A stretch of 63,635 nt of DNA from Pullilachnospira_A gallistercoris (GTDB lineage: Bacteria; Bacillota; Clostridia; Lachnospirales; Lachnospiraceae): positions 1 through 63,635 of the forward strand of contig DVHM01000048.1 in NCBI GenBank assembly GCA_018712125.1. The letters run 5' to 3'. Below the pieces are notes generated by a model that saw only the letters and a list, made by a program, of their open reading frames with translations, ran no database searches and had not been told where the DNA came from. Positions 51,661 to 60,040 of the stretch are shown one piece after another. How positions within the stretch are numbered: the first letter of the stretch is position 1; every line of letters starts with the position of its first letter. The position numbers were made by a program, and so were the translations under genes.

Positions 51661-52581
51661 CTACAGAATCGAAATCCCCGGCGGCTGCCGCAGAAAAAAG
51701 GAAAGCCTCTGCCCTGCCTCTCCTCTCCCCCACAGATCCGTCACGATCCTTCGGATCAGCTCCCGCTCCCGGAAGGCTTCCTCTTCCTCTCCGGCCCGGT
51801 CAGCCAGCCCCATACCGATCCGCAGAAGCTGAAGGTAGAGCACTACGCCGCCCTGCTCCCGGACACAGCCGGTTCCCCGGGCATAGTAGCGCGCGGCATC
51901 CGACAGTCTGCCCATCTCCCCGAAACAGACCGCCAGATTACCGCAGAGCACCGCCTTCTTTTTCCGGTAATCCGAACGCTTTTTTCCGGTCCGCTCGTTG
52001 ATGCTGTAAAGCTGCAGAAAAACTCCCGCCGCTTCCCGGTAGCGCTTTTCCCAGAGAAACCCCAGACCCGCATTGTTCAAAAGCAGCGTCTCGGTCCTGG
52101 TAAAATTATCCTCCCTCCACTCCTTCTGCAGGCAGAAGGAAGAACGGGTCAGGGAAAAGAGTTCCATGCATTTTTCCCGGTATTCCGGTCCCGGCGCCTC
52201 GTAAATTCTCCGCCACAGAAGTTCCGCCGTCTGCCAGAACTGGCGTTCCATGACATCCTCCTCCGAATCCGCGTCCTTTTTCCACCACAGCAGAAGCTCC
52301 TCGGCACGCTCCACTCTTCCGCCCTCCAGTGCCTCCAGCGCTTCCCTGCGGTACTGTTCTCTCTCCGCCTCTCCGCTGCTGAAAAAATGGGCATAAGAAT
52401 AGCCAGGCTCCCCCAGGCGTTCCATAATCTTCTGGAACCTCTGCCTGGAGGGAACCTGGCTTCCGTTTTCCATCTTTGACAGAGAGCTGGTGGAACAGAT
52501 TCCCTCTGCCACCTCCTCCTGTGTCATTCCCTTCGCCTTGCGGATACTGCGAATTACCTCTCCAAATGTGATCTCATCCAT
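51661..52581 (-). CDS. HTH-TPR transcriptional regulator (RRNPP/Rgg-like)
   Basis: 306 residues: XRE helix-turn-helix at about 5-60 (IRSIRKAKGMTQEEVAEGICSTSSLSKMENG) and a helical tetratricopeptide-like remainder, for example AGLGFLWEKRYREAAGVFLQLYSINE and CGNLAVCFGEMGRLSDAARYYARG. This is the architecture of peptide-sensing RRNPP regulators. I found no small secreted peptide gene next to it, so the signal may be elsewhere or absent. The start was moved to ATG 52581 with GAGGAG upstream. Confidence 0.82.
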   Translation of the reverse strand: MDEITFGEVIRSIRKAKGMTQEEVAEGICSTSSLSKMENGSQVPSRQRFQKIMERLGEPGYSYAHFFSSGEAEREQYRREALEALEGGRVERAEELLLWWKKDADSEEDVMERQFWQTAELLWRRIYEAPGPEYREKCMELFSLTRSSFCLQKEWREDNFTRTETLLLNNAGLGFLWEKRYREAAGVFLQLYSINERTGKKRSDYRKKKAVLCGNLAVCFGEMGRLSDAARYYARGTGCVREQGGVVLYLQLLRIGMGLADRAGEEEEAFRERELIRRIVTDLWGRGEAGQRLSFFLRQPPGISIL

Positions 52582-52684
52582 ATGCACTCCTCTCATCTGA
52601 CAGATAAGAGCATAGCATGTTCACGGGGAAAATCCCATCGGCGCTTCGCAAAGTCCGTTGACGAATGGTAGAAAACCCCAAATT

Positions 52685-53215
52685 CTAGAACTCGGGTTCA
52701 ATCAGGCCGTATGTATTGCCCTTTCTCTTGTAAACCACATTGACCTCATCCGTCTCCGCGTTGCGGAACACGAAAAAGTCATGGCCCAAAAGCTCCATCT
52801 CCACACATGCGTCCTCCGGATACATGGGCTTGATGCCGAACCGTTTGGTCCGCACAATCCGGATATCCTCATCGTCATCCAGATCTTTTGTCATAAACTC
52901 GTCGTTGAATGCCTCAGCAGCGCTCTGATGCTTAGTAATCAGCTTGTTGCGGTATTTCTTCAACTGACGCTCTATCACTTCCTCCACCAGCTCGATGGAG
53001 ACATACATATCGCTGCTCACCTGCTCCGCACGGATCAGCGTACCCTTGACCGGGATGGTTACCTCCACCTTCTGCCTCTCTTTTTCCACGCTCAGCGTTA
53101 CCTGGACTTCCGTGTCCTGCGCGAAGTACTTGTCCAGTTTGGAAAGTCTGTCATTGACCGCGTCCTTGAGGCCGTCTGTCAGCTCAATATTCCTGCCTGT
53201 GATTGTAATTTTCAT
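52685..53215 (-). CDS. hpf: Ribosome hibernation-promoting factor, long form
   Basis: 176 residues. N-terminal S30AE domain MKITITGRNIELTDGLKDAVNDRLSKLDKYF and C-terminal dimerisation domain IRIVRTKRFGIKPMYPEDACVEMELLGHDFFVFRNAETDEVNVVYKRKGNTYGLIEP. Long HPF pairs 70S ribosomes into inactive 100S dimers in stationary phase. The ATG at 53215 is better than one nine bases earlier, by family N-terminus. Extended -10 promoter upstream. Confidence 0.95.
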   Translation of the reverse strand: MKITITGRNIELTDGLKDAVNDRLSKLDKYFAQDTEVQVTLSVEKERQKVEVTIPVKGTLIRAEQVSSDMYVSIELVEEVIERQLKKYRNKLITKHQSAAEAFNDEFMTKDLDDDEDIRIVRTKRFGIKPMYPEDACVEMELLGHDFFVFRNAETDEVNVVYKRKGNTYGLIEPEF

Positions 53216-53267
53216 GATGACCAACCCCTTCTCACAAAGATTTGATATCCTCGAATATCATGGTTTC

Positions 53268-53295
53268 ATTATACCATATTCCGATTCCCGGGCAA
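53268..53295 (-). promoter_or_regulatory. hpf promoter
   Basis: TTGCCC and TATAAT separated by 16 bases on the minus strand, with TGG directly before the -10. Confidence 0.6.
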
Positions 53296-53361
53296 TAGAT
53301 TTTCCGATTATTTTCTGCTATACTGTCAGCGTAAAAGAACACCGAAAGGAGAACCGACATC

Positions 53362-54093
53362 ATGAAGAAAACCGCATTTGTCTCCGGAGCCTCCAGAGGT
53401 ATCGGAAAGGCTATCGCCGAAGCTCTGGCCGGGGAAGGGTATCATTTGGCTCTGACCTGTGAGAAATCCCGGGAAACCCTGGAAAAATCCGCACAGGCCC
53501 TCGCAAAAAATTTTCATGTACAGGTGCTGACCTTCTGCGGAGACATGGGCGATCCCGCCTTCGTATTCTCCATGGGGAAAGAAGTTCTGGCCTCCTTTAG
53601 CAAAATAGATGTGATTGTGAACAATGCCGGAATTTCCCATATCGGACTGCTGTGCGATATGACTGCTGAGGAGTGGAACCGCATCCTCTCTGTGAATCTC
53701 TCCTCCTGCTTCTATACCGCCAAAGCCTTCGTCCCGGCCATGATTTCCGCCAAATCCGGCAGGATCGTCAACATCTCCTCCATGTGGGGGACCGCCGGAG
53801 CCTCCTGCGAGGCGGCCTACTCAGCCTCCAAAGGCGGTGTCAACAGTCTTACCCGGGCGCTGGCCAAGGAGCTGGCTCCCAGCGGCATCTCGGTAAACGC
53901 CATCGCCTGCGGCGCTGTGGACACGGACATGAACGCGTTTCTCTCCTCCGAAGAGCGGACTGCCCTGGAAGAAGAAATTCCCGCCGGGCGCTTTGCCACC
54001 CCGGAAGAGGTGGCTGACACTGTGCTGACACTCTTAAAGTCCCCAACCTACCTGACCGGACAGATCGTTGGCTTAGACGGCGGTTACCTGTAG
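53362..54093 (+). CDS. SDR oxidoreductase, FabG-like
   Basis: 243 residues, Rossmann fold. AFVSGASRGIGKAIAEAL binds the cofactor, NNAGIS and the catalytic Ser (NISSMWG) plus YSASK motif are all present. It is close to 3-oxoacyl-ACP reductase but has no fatty-acid neighbours, so it may be the YmfI-type relative. Ribosome site AAAGGAG. Divergent from hpf. Substrate not assigned. Confidence 0.85.
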   Translation: MKKTAFVSGASRGIGKAIAEALAGEGYHLALTCEKSRETLEKSAQALAKNFHVQVLTFCGDMGDPAFVFSMGKEVLASFSKIDVIVNNAGISHIGLLCDMTAEEWNRILSVNLSSCFYTAKAFVPAMISAKSGRIVNISSMWGTAGASCEAAYSASKGGVNSLTRALAKELAPSGISVNAIACGAVDTDMNAFLSSEERTALEEEIPAGRFATPEEVADTVLTLLKSPTYLTGQIVGLDGGYL

Positions 54094-54125
54094 GTCACGC
54101 TTTTTCTGCCCTGCCTTCCCCGGCG

Positions 54126-54277
54126 CTTACGCCGCAAGCGCCACAGAAAAGTTCCACTGTCCTTCCCCTGCCGCAAGCGCCACAGAAAAGCCCCGCTGTC
54201 CTTCCCCTGCCGCAAGCATCGGGAACGCACCGCCGAAAAGGTCTGGCGCCTTTCTCGGCGCAAGCGCCACAGAAAAA
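54126..54277. repeat. GC-rich short tandem repeats (39-bp period) after the SDR gene
   Basis: GCCGCAAGCGCCACAGAAAA occurs at 54131 and 54170, with a near copy at 54258. CTGTCCTTCCCCTGCCGCAA occurs at 54157 and 54196, giving a 39-base period. Small hairpins such as GGCGCTT-AAGCGCC are possible. The minus strand stays open over the array (unit with FCGACGRGRT) but has no ribosome site, so I treat it as non-coding. It fills the gap before the strong terminator. Confidence 0.65.
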
Positions 54278-54331
54278 GGAGATCCGCTTCCTTCCTGCGT
54301 GAACGCAAAGGAAGCGGATCTCCTTTTTCTG
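54270..54331. terminator. Strong bidirectional terminator with 24-bp perfect stem
   Basis: The stem arms are 54270-54293 and 54308-54331 and are perfect complements (core GGAGATCCGCTTCC), with an inner TGCGT/ACGCA stem and a GA loop. The A run on one arm and T run on the other serve both strands. Confidence 0.88.
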
Positions 54332-54345
54332 CTTTCGCAAAACTT

Positions 54346-54362
54346 ATCGACATATTGTCGAT
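54346..54362. promoter_or_regulatory. Palindromic candidate operator for the XRE regulator
   Basis: ATCGACATATTGTCGAT is a perfect 7-bp inverted repeat with a 3-base centre, about 70 bases upstream of the XRE gene and just before a TATGAT/GATATAAG -10-like stretch. Autoregulation is an inference. Confidence 0.45.
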
Positions 54363-54429
54363 TTTCCTGATTTTTTCGGAAAATTACGTTATGATATAAG
54401 AAAAATTTGTTTTGGAGGGTATTGAGGAC

Positions 54430-54768
54430 ATGACATTTGGAGAGAGATTACAGACACTGATCATATCGGAGCAGATTTCCCGGCAGCGGCTTTCCGAGCA
54501 TCTGCACATATCTCCCTCCACATTAAGCTGCTACATCCGGGGCAAACGACAGCCGGAATACAATATGCTTCTGCGGATGGCCGCCTATTTCGACACTTCC
54601 ACCGACTACCTGCTGGGCCGGAGCGGTCTCCGCCGCTCCGAGGAGTCAAAACTGTCCGAAAACGAGCTGGATCTGATCGGCCTCTACCGCCAGATGTCCT
54701 CCCCCAAGCAGGAACTTCTGATGGAAGAAGCCCTTCTGTTTCTGCGGATCGGGGACGATCTGTCCTGA
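54430..54768 (+). CDS. Small XRE-family transcriptional regulator
   Basis: 112 residues. Helix-turn-helix at about 5-60: ERLQTLIISEQISRQRLSEHLHISPSTLSCYIRGKRQPEYNMLLRMAAYF, followed by DTSTDYLLGRS and a short helical tail. It is like the small repressors of the SinR/Xre type. The ATG with GAGGAC was chosen over a TTG six codons earlier. Target unknown; single gene convergent with the amino-acid importer. Confidence 0.85.
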   Translation: MTFGERLQTLIISEQISRQRLSEHLHISPSTLSCYIRGKRQPEYNMLLRMAAYFDTSTDYLLGRSGLRRSEESKLSENELDLIGLYRQMSSPKQELLMEEALLFLRIGDDLS

Positions 54769-54787
54769 CAATTCTCCCGCAGCATGT

Positions 54788-55573
54788 TCAATCTTCTGTG
54801 TAGCGGGACAGGAACTTTCTGGTTCTCTCCTCTCTGGGATGTTCAAACACCTGCTCGGGATCGCCCTGTTCCAGGATTTTTCCGTCGTCCATAAAGATCA
54901 CATGATTTGCCACATCCTTCGCGAAAGCCATCTCATGGGTCACAATGATCATCGTTGTGTTCTGATTTGCCAGTTCGCGGATAACCCTGAGCACCTCTCC
55001 GGTAAGCTCCGGATCCAGGGCGGAGGTGGGCTCATCAAAACAGAGAATGTCCGGATGCAGCGCCAGGGCCCGTGCGATAGCCACACGCTGGCACTGTCCG
55101 CCGGAGAGCTGATGAGGATAATTGTTCATCCGATCCGACAGTCCCATCTGTCTCAGCAGTTCCTCCGCCTGCTCCTCGATTTCCGCGAAGATTTCCTTTT
55201 TTCTCGCCTTGAAATCCGGCTGTTCCTTTGCCAGGAGACGTTTTGCCAGCATCACGTTCTCCTTTGCCGTATACTGGGGAAACAGGTTAAAAGACTGGAA
55301 TACCAGCCCGAAGTGAAGACGCTTTCTGCGGATCTGGCTCTCCTGCAGAGTTGTAGGGTCCTCAGCGTCAAACAGGGTCTCCCCTCCCACACGGATCACA
55401 CCGCCGTCGGGCCGCTCCAGGAAATTCAGGCAGCGCAGAAGCGTCGTCTTGCCGCTTCCGGAGGAACCGATGATGGAGACCACCTGCCCTTTCTCCAGGG
55501 AAAAACTGATGTCCTTGAGCACTTCCGTCCGCTCAAAGCTTTTCTGAATATGTTCTACTTCCAATATAGCCAT
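54788..55573 (-). CDS. Polar amino-acid ABC importer, ATP-binding protein
   Basis: 261 residues. Walker A GSSGSGKTTLLRC, signature LSGGQCQRVAIARA, Walker B ILCFDEPTSALDPE and H-loop THEMAFAKDVA: a GlnQ/HisP-type ATPase. The region between Walker A and the Q-loop carries an insertion of about 20 residues (DAEDPTTLQESQIRRKRLHFG). Last gene of binding protein-permease-ATPase. Fifteen bases from the permease gene. Confidence 0.93.
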   Translation of the reverse strand: MAILEVEHIQKSFERTEVLKDISFSLEKGQVVSIIGSSGSGKTTLLRCLNFLERPDGGVIRVGGETLFDAEDPTTLQESQIRRKRLHFGLVFQSFNLFPQYTAKENVMLAKRLLAKEQPDFKARKKEIFAEIEEQAEELLRQMGLSDRMNNYPHQLSGGQCQRVAIARALALHPDILCFDEPTSALDPELTGEVLRVIRELANQNTTMIIVTHEMAFAKDVANHVIFMDDGKILEQGDPEQVFEHPREERTRKFLSRYTED

Positions 55574-55587
55574 CGCTTCTGTCCTCC

Positions 55588-56274
55588 CTACCTAAAGTAA
55601 TCCAGCTTCTTCTCCAGCCGTCCCAAAAGCACCGTCAGAATACCGTTCCAGATCAGATAGTAGACGGCGGTAAAGAACATGGGCCAGATTGCCCCGGAAA
55701 TTCCCTGGGAGCCCTTCATGAAGGCCTGGCCGGCCCAGATAATCTCCTGCAGCGCGATGATACGGGCCAGGGATGTATCCTTGACCAGCGTGATAATCTC
55801 GTTGGACATGGGCGGCACAATCCGCTTGATCATCTGAAGCAGCGTGACCCGGAAGAAAATCTGACTCTTCGTCATGCCCAGCACCAGGCCGGCCTCCTCC
55901 TGTCCCACCGGAACGCCCTGAATTCCCCCACGGTAAATTTCCGAGAAGTAGCAGGCGTAATTCAGAATAAAGGAGACCGACGCCGCGAGAAAGCGGCCGC
56001 TCTCCCCGCCGCCCCAGATGGGATTGTCCAGCACCAGGCCGGGAAAATAGTAGATAATCAGCAGCTGAATCATCAGGGGCGTCCCACGGACAACCCACAC
56101 CACCAGCCGCGTAAAATAGCTGAGAGGCTTGAACCGGGACATCGACCCGAAGGCAATGATCAGTCCCAGGGGGAAGGCGCCGATCAGCGTTACGAAGAAG
56201 AGCCGAAGGGTCTGAAGAAATCCCACGTTCAGGGAGCGGATGACAATCGGCATCTGTTCAAGTATCAGTTCCAT
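55588..56274 (-). CDS. Polar amino-acid ABC importer, permease
   Basis: 228 residues, about five membrane helices, with the HisM/GlnP-type loop EEAGLVLGMTKSQIFFRVTLLQMIKRIVPPMSNE that docks the ATPase. The start was set at ATG 56274, which has AGGAAAGAG upstream; the open frame extends 40 codons farther without a site. It probably forms a homodimer, since only one permease gene is present. Confidence 0.92.
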   Translation of the reverse strand: MELILEQMPIVIRSLNVGFLQTLRLFFVTLIGAFPLGLIIAFGSMSRFKPLSYFTRLVVWVVRGTPLMIQLLIIYYFPGLVLDNPIWGGGESGRFLAASVSFILNYACYFSEIYRGGIQGVPVGQEEAGLVLGMTKSQIFFRVTLLQMIKRIVPPMSNEIITLVKDTSLARIIALQEIIWAGQAFMKGSQGISGAIWPMFFTAVYYLIWNGILTVLLGRLEKKLDYFR

Positions 56275-56365
56275 ATCTCTTTCCTGCTTTCTTTCTGTAT
56301 CCTTTCGGGAAACGTCCGCGGACATCCCCTGTAAAAAATCCGATGAGTCGAGACAACGCGACAAA

Positions 56366-56403
56366 AGCGGCGGGAGCGCTCCCAAACGAGACACCCCGCC
56401 GCT
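56366..56403 (-). terminator. GC-rich hairpin between binding-protein and permease genes
   Basis: AGCGGCGGG and CCCGCCGCT pair over 9 bp with a 20-base loop. There is no long U run, so it is probably an RNA-stability or partial-termination element that keeps the binding protein at higher level than the permease. Confidence 0.55.
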
Positions 56404-56427
56404 ATCTGTATGCCGCTGCTGCGCCGA

Positions 56428-57243
56428 TTACTGCTCAATCAGCGCCGCCTGCACACCATATTTCTCCGCGATCTGCTGCATGGTTCCGTCCGCATAGCTC
56501 TGCTCGAAGAACTTGTTCAGCTCTTCAGCCAGATCAGATCCCTTGCGGAAACCAACGCCGTACTCCTCGCTGGTCAGCTCCAGGGTATAGGTCAGGTTTG
56601 CGTATCCGGTTCCCTCTCCTACCATAGCTGCCGCCATCAGGGAATCGATGATCGCCGCGTCACAGGTACCGGAAGCCACTTCCATCAGGGCGTCGGACTG
56701 CTGCTGTACCGGCGTATAGTTTACGCCCAGCTCCTCCGCTGCCTCCTGTCCCGCGCTTCCGTCCTCAACCGCGAAGTTCAGGTTCTTGAGGGAATCTGTC
56801 GTCGTGTACTGATCCGCCACGTCCGTGGGAAGCACCACGATCTGCGCGTTGCGGCAATAGGGCTGTGTACATTCCATAGAGCTTGTAACCTCGTCTGTCA
56901 GAGTCATACCGTTCCAGACACAGTCGATGGTCTTTCCGTCCAGCTCCATGATTTTGCTGCCCCACTCGATCTCTACAAACTCCACATCCACGCCCAGACT
57001 CTCTCCGAAGGCCTTCGCCAGATCCGCGTCAAAGCCGATCCACTCGCCGTTGTCATCCTGATAATCCATGGGCTCGAAATTGGTAATGCCGACAACCAGC
57101 GTTCCCTTGTCCTTCACATACTCCATGTCACTCTCGTTGTCAGAACCGCTGCCACCGTTTCCGGAACCGCTTCCGCAGGCAGTCATGGCAAATACCATCA
57201 GACCGGTCAGAAGCAGCGCAAGCAATTTCTTCGCTTTTTTCAT
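56428..57243 (-). CDS. Polar amino-acid ABC importer, substrate-binding lipoprotein
   Basis: 271 residues. Signal MKKAKKLLALLLTGLMVFAMTACGS with lipobox MTAC, then a Gly/Ser linker, then the family 3 binding-protein fold: GTLVVGITNFEPMDYQDDNGEWIGFDADLAKAFGESLG. The conserved Asp and Arg of amino-acid binding fall in FDAD and YCRN. The exact amino acid is unknown. Start after AGGAGTGGAGACT. First gene of the importer unit. Confidence 0.92.
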   Translation of the reverse strand: MKKAKKLLALLLTGLMVFAMTACGSGSGNGGSGSDNESDMEYVKDKGTLVVGITNFEPMDYQDDNGEWIGFDADLAKAFGESLGVDVEFVEIEWGSKIMELDGKTIDCVWNGMTLTDEVTSSMECTQPYCRNAQIVVLPTDVADQYTTTDSLKNLNFAVEDGSAGQEAAEELGVNYTPVQQQSDALMEVASGTCDAAIIDSLMAAAMVGEGTGYANLTYTLELTSEEYGVGFRKGSDLAEELNKFFEQSYADGTMQQIAEKYGVQAALIEQ

Positions 57244-57337
57244 AGTCTCCACTCCTCTTTCCTTCATAATTCCGTGCACTTTAGTTCACTGTCACGGTAA
57301 AAAGGTATCACATTCACAGAAAAAAGTAAAGAACATT

Positions 57338-58330
57338 TTACACATCCTCATAGCGGGACAGGATCCCCCGCAGATATTCCCGGTAGCTTTCCGCCACATC
57401 CGCAGGCGCCTGAATGCGCACTTTGTCTCCGAGCCCCGCCAGCCATCCGAAGAACTGCGGGCTGACCTCCACCTCGGTGCGCAGAGCGATCTCCTCCTTC
57501 CCCTCCGGGCGGACAGATGCCTCCGTGCCGAACCGGTCCAGCATGACACCCACCAGTTCCTTTTTGCAATACAGAACCACTGTCCGGGGTTCTCCCGCAA
57601 ACATGCCGAAGCGCTTCCTGGCGTAGTCCGCCCGGCGCAGATTCTTTCTGGCCTCCACACCGCCCCGCGCCTCGTCCCGCTCTTTTGCATTTTCCATCTT
57701 GTCCACCCGGTAATGCCGGATAGCGCCGGCAAGCTCGTCAAAGGCTACCAGATAGTAATATTCGTTATCCCAGAGCAGAAATTCCGGGCTTACCCGGTAA
57801 ATAGCCCCGTTCTTTCGCAGCTGCCGTTTCTTTTCCACAGTCCACTCGCTGTACTGAAACTCCATCTGATGATTGTTGTCGATGCAGTTGTAGATCACAT
57901 CGATGGCGTAATAGATCTTCTCGTTCTCCGTCTTGACCCGATCGGAGACCACCACCTGCCGCTGAAGCAGCTTTGCCTCATACCTGCTGGCAAGCTGCTC
58001 GATCTTCTTCTCCAGCTGAGCAGATTTGCTGTCTGTGATAAACTTCGAAGCCGCCACGGCATCCGCCAGGAGTTTCAGTTCCGGCAGCTCAAAAGTTCTC
58101 CCCGCCAGATAAAATCCGGCTTTCGTCTCCGGAGACCGGACGATATCCATACCAAAATCCACCAGAATATCGATATCCCGGTAAACGCTCTTACGCTCCG
58201 TCACAATCCCCCGCTCTGCCAGCTTTTTCACAATTTCCGAAGCGTTGATGCTGTGATGCTCATCGGTCTCCCGCAGAAAGATCTCCATAATATAAAGTAA
58301 CTTCAGCTTCTGATTTCCCGCATTCGCCAT
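57338..58330 (-). CDS. WYL-domain transcriptional regulator
   Basis: 330 residues. N-terminal winged helix (INASEIVKKLAERGIVTERKSVYRDIDILVDFG) and a WYL-type ligand domain (RVSPEFLLWDNEYYYLVAFDELAGAIRHYRVDKM) with a C-terminal extension. Such proteins often sense nucleotides or oligonucleotides; the ligand here is unknown. Ribosome site AGGAGG. It is divergent from the glycerol-3-phosphate operon, and the two promoters are back to back. Confidence 0.88.
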   Translation of the reverse strand: MANAGNQKLKLLYIMEIFLRETDEHHSINASEIVKKLAERGIVTERKSVYRDIDILVDFGMDIVRSPETKAGFYLAGRTFELPELKLLADAVAASKFITDSKSAQLEKKIEQLASRYEAKLLQRQVVVSDRVKTENEKIYYAIDVIYNCIDNNHQMEFQYSEWTVEKKRQLRKNGAIYRVSPEFLLWDNEYYYLVAFDELAGAIRHYRVDKMENAKERDEARGGVEARKNLRRADYARKRFGMFAGEPRTVVLYCKKELVGVMLDRFGTEASVRPEGKEEIALRTEVEVSPQFFGWLAGLGDKVRIQAPADVAESYREYLRGILSRYEDV

Positions 58331-58404
58331 ACTTCTTCCTCCTTCTGGAACGATCGCTGCACATCACACCCGGATTCCACCCCACATGCGCTGCCCTGTA
58401 ACCG

Positions 58405-58433
58405 ATTTTAGCACATCGACAGTTGCCTTACAA
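58405..58433 (-). promoter_or_regulatory. WYL regulator promoter
   Basis: TTGTAA and TAAAAT separated by 17 bases on the minus strand. Its -35 lies seven bases from the -35 of the divergent glp-type promoter. Confidence 0.6.
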
Positions 58434-58440
58434 TTTTTCG

Positions 58441-58469
58441 TTGCAATCCGCCGGATGGCCTGCTATACT
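58441..58469 (+). promoter_or_regulatory. Promoter of the glycerol-3-phosphate oxidation operon
   Basis: TTGCAA and TATACT separated by 17 bases; start expected near 58476, giving a 99-base leader that holds a terminator. Confidence 0.7.
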
Positions 58470-58499
58470 GTATATATAAATAAACAGTTTACCGGAGAC

Positions 58500-58556
58500 A
58501 AGAGCAAGGTAGAAAGGACGGCCCGACACCGTCCCTGCCTTGCTCTTATTTTTTTC
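58500..58556 (+). terminator. Leader terminator, likely GlpP antitermination target
   Basis: AAGAGCAAGG pairs with CCTTGCTCTT, extended by an inner AGGACGG/CCGTCC stem, followed by A and seven T. It lies between the promoter and the first gene. The operon also encodes a GlpP-family antiterminator, so conditional read-through in response to glycerol 3-phosphate is the natural reading. Confidence 0.8.
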
Positions 58557-58574
58557 GGGAAAGGAGCGGTAACT

Positions 58575-60023
58575 ATGTACGATACAGTAATTATCGGCGC
58601 CGGCGTTGTGGGATGCGCCATCGCCAGAGAACTCTCCAGATATCGGGGCTCCGTCTGTGTGGTCGAGCGGGAGGAGGACGTCTGCTGCGGCACCTCCAAG
58701 GCCAACAGCGCCATTATTCACGCAGGTTTCGACGCTCTGCCCGGCACGAAGAAGGCACAGATGAATGTCCGGGGCAATCAGATGATGGACGCTCTGTCCC
58801 GGGAGCTGGATTTCCCGTTTCACAGAAACGGTTCCCTGGTCGTCTGCACGAAAGATCAGGATCCCGCTCTCCTTTCGGAACTGCTGGAGCGGGGAAGAAA
58901 AAACGGTGTACCGGATCTTCGGATTCTGGAGCGAGAGGAACTTTTCGCTTTGGAGCCCAATCTGGCCGAGCATGTCTCCTGCGCCCTCTTCGCCCCCACC
59001 GGAGGCATCGTCTGTCCCTTCCTGATGACGATTGCCATGGCGGAAAACGCCAGTGCCAACGGCGCCGTCTTTCGCTTCAACAGCCGGGTAGAACACGTGG
59101 AGCGCGTCGGGGAAAACTATCGGATCCGCCTTTTAACCTCTGAGGGCGAAACGCGGGAGATCGAAGCACGGGCCGTGGTCAACGCCGCCGGCGTCTTCGC
59201 GGACACTCTTCACAATATGATCAGCTCCCGGCCACTCTCCATCACTCCCCGGCGGGGACAGTATTTCCTTCTGGACAAATCCGCCGGCAGCCATGTGAGC
59301 CACACGATTTTCCAGCTGCCGGGCAAACTGGGAAAGGGTGTGCTGGTAACGCCAACCGTGCACGGCAACCTTCTGGTGGGCCCCACCGCGGAGAACATTG
59401 AGGACCGCGAGGGGACAAACACCACTGCGGAAGGATTGGACTCTCTCGCCCCGACAGCCGCGAGAAGCGTCCGAAATCTCCCTCTGCGCCAGGTTATTAC
59501 CTCTTTTGCCGGCCTCAGAACCCACGAAGCCGGAGACGATTTCATTCTGGGCGAGGCCGCGGACGCGCCTCATTTTTACGATGCTGCCGGCATCGAGTCC
59601 CCGGGACTGACCGCCGCCCCCGCCATCGGGGAATATCTGGCGCACAGGATCGCCTCGGACCTGAATCTTTCGCCGGATCCCTCCTTCTGCGGCACGCGGA
59701 AAGGATTTTTAAATCCCTCTCTGATGACCGCCGCAGAGCGCAGCGAACTGATCCGCCGACAGCCGACCTACGGAAATATCATCTGCCGCTGTGAGATGAT
59801 CAGCGAGGGGGAAATCATCGACGCCATCCACCGGACGCCGGGCGCCAGATCTTTAGACGGCGTAAAGCGAAGAACCCGGGCGGGCATGGGACGATGTCAG
59901 TCAGGTTTCTGTTCTCCCAGAGTCATGGAGATTCTGGCAAGAGAACTCGGGCTGGACATTTCGGATATTACCAAATCCGGTCCCCGCTCCCTCATCATTG
60001 AGGGCAGTAACAAACACATCTGA
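58575..60023 (+). CDS. FAD-dependent glycerol-3-phosphate dehydrogenase (GlpA-like, with BFD domain)
   Basis: 482 residues. Dinucleotide-binding VIIGAGVVGCAIARELS, DAO-fold body (SKANSAIIHAGFDALPGTKKA), and a C-terminal BFD-type [2Fe-2S] domain with CRCEMISEGEI and GMGRCQSGFCSPRV. This resembles GlpA of anaerobic GlpABC. Glycerol 3-phosphate is the best substrate guess because glpP is in the operon. The start follows AAAGGAG. The open frame extends 63 codons upstream across the terminator and is not used. Confidence 0.85.
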   Translation: MYDTVIIGAGVVGCAIARELSRYRGSVCVVEREEDVCCGTSKANSAIIHAGFDALPGTKKAQMNVRGNQMMDALSRELDFPFHRNGSLVVCTKDQDPALLSELLERGRKNGVPDLRILEREELFALEPNLAEHVSCALFAPTGGIVCPFLMTIAMAENASANGAVFRFNSRVEHVERVGENYRIRLLTSEGETREIEARAVVNAAGVFADTLHNMISSRPLSITPRRGQYFLLDKSAGSHVSHTIFQLPGKLGKGVLVTPTVHGNLLVGPTAENIEDREGTNTTAEGLDSLAPTAARSVRNLPLRQVITSFAGLRTHEAGDDFILGEAADAPHFYDAAGIESPGLTAAPAIGEYLAHRIASDLNLSPDPSFCGTRKGFLNPSLMTAAERSELIRRQPTYGNIICRCEMISEGEIIDAIHRTPGARSLDGVKRRTRAGMGRCQSGFCSPRVMEILARELGLDISDITKSGPRSLIIEGSNKHI

Positions 60024-60040
60024 TTTGAGGAGGTTTTCTT

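Noticed and set aside
54095..54340. Minus-strand open frame of 81 codons with FCGACGRG repeats
   Set aside because: It has no ribosome site, spans a 24-bp terminator stem, and its repeats come from the GC-rich DNA repeat. I treat it as non-coding.
58386..58574. N-terminal extension of the GlpA-like protein
   Set aside because: The frame runs through a promoter and terminator; the ATG at 58575 has a strong ribosome site and starts exactly at the FAD-binding strand.
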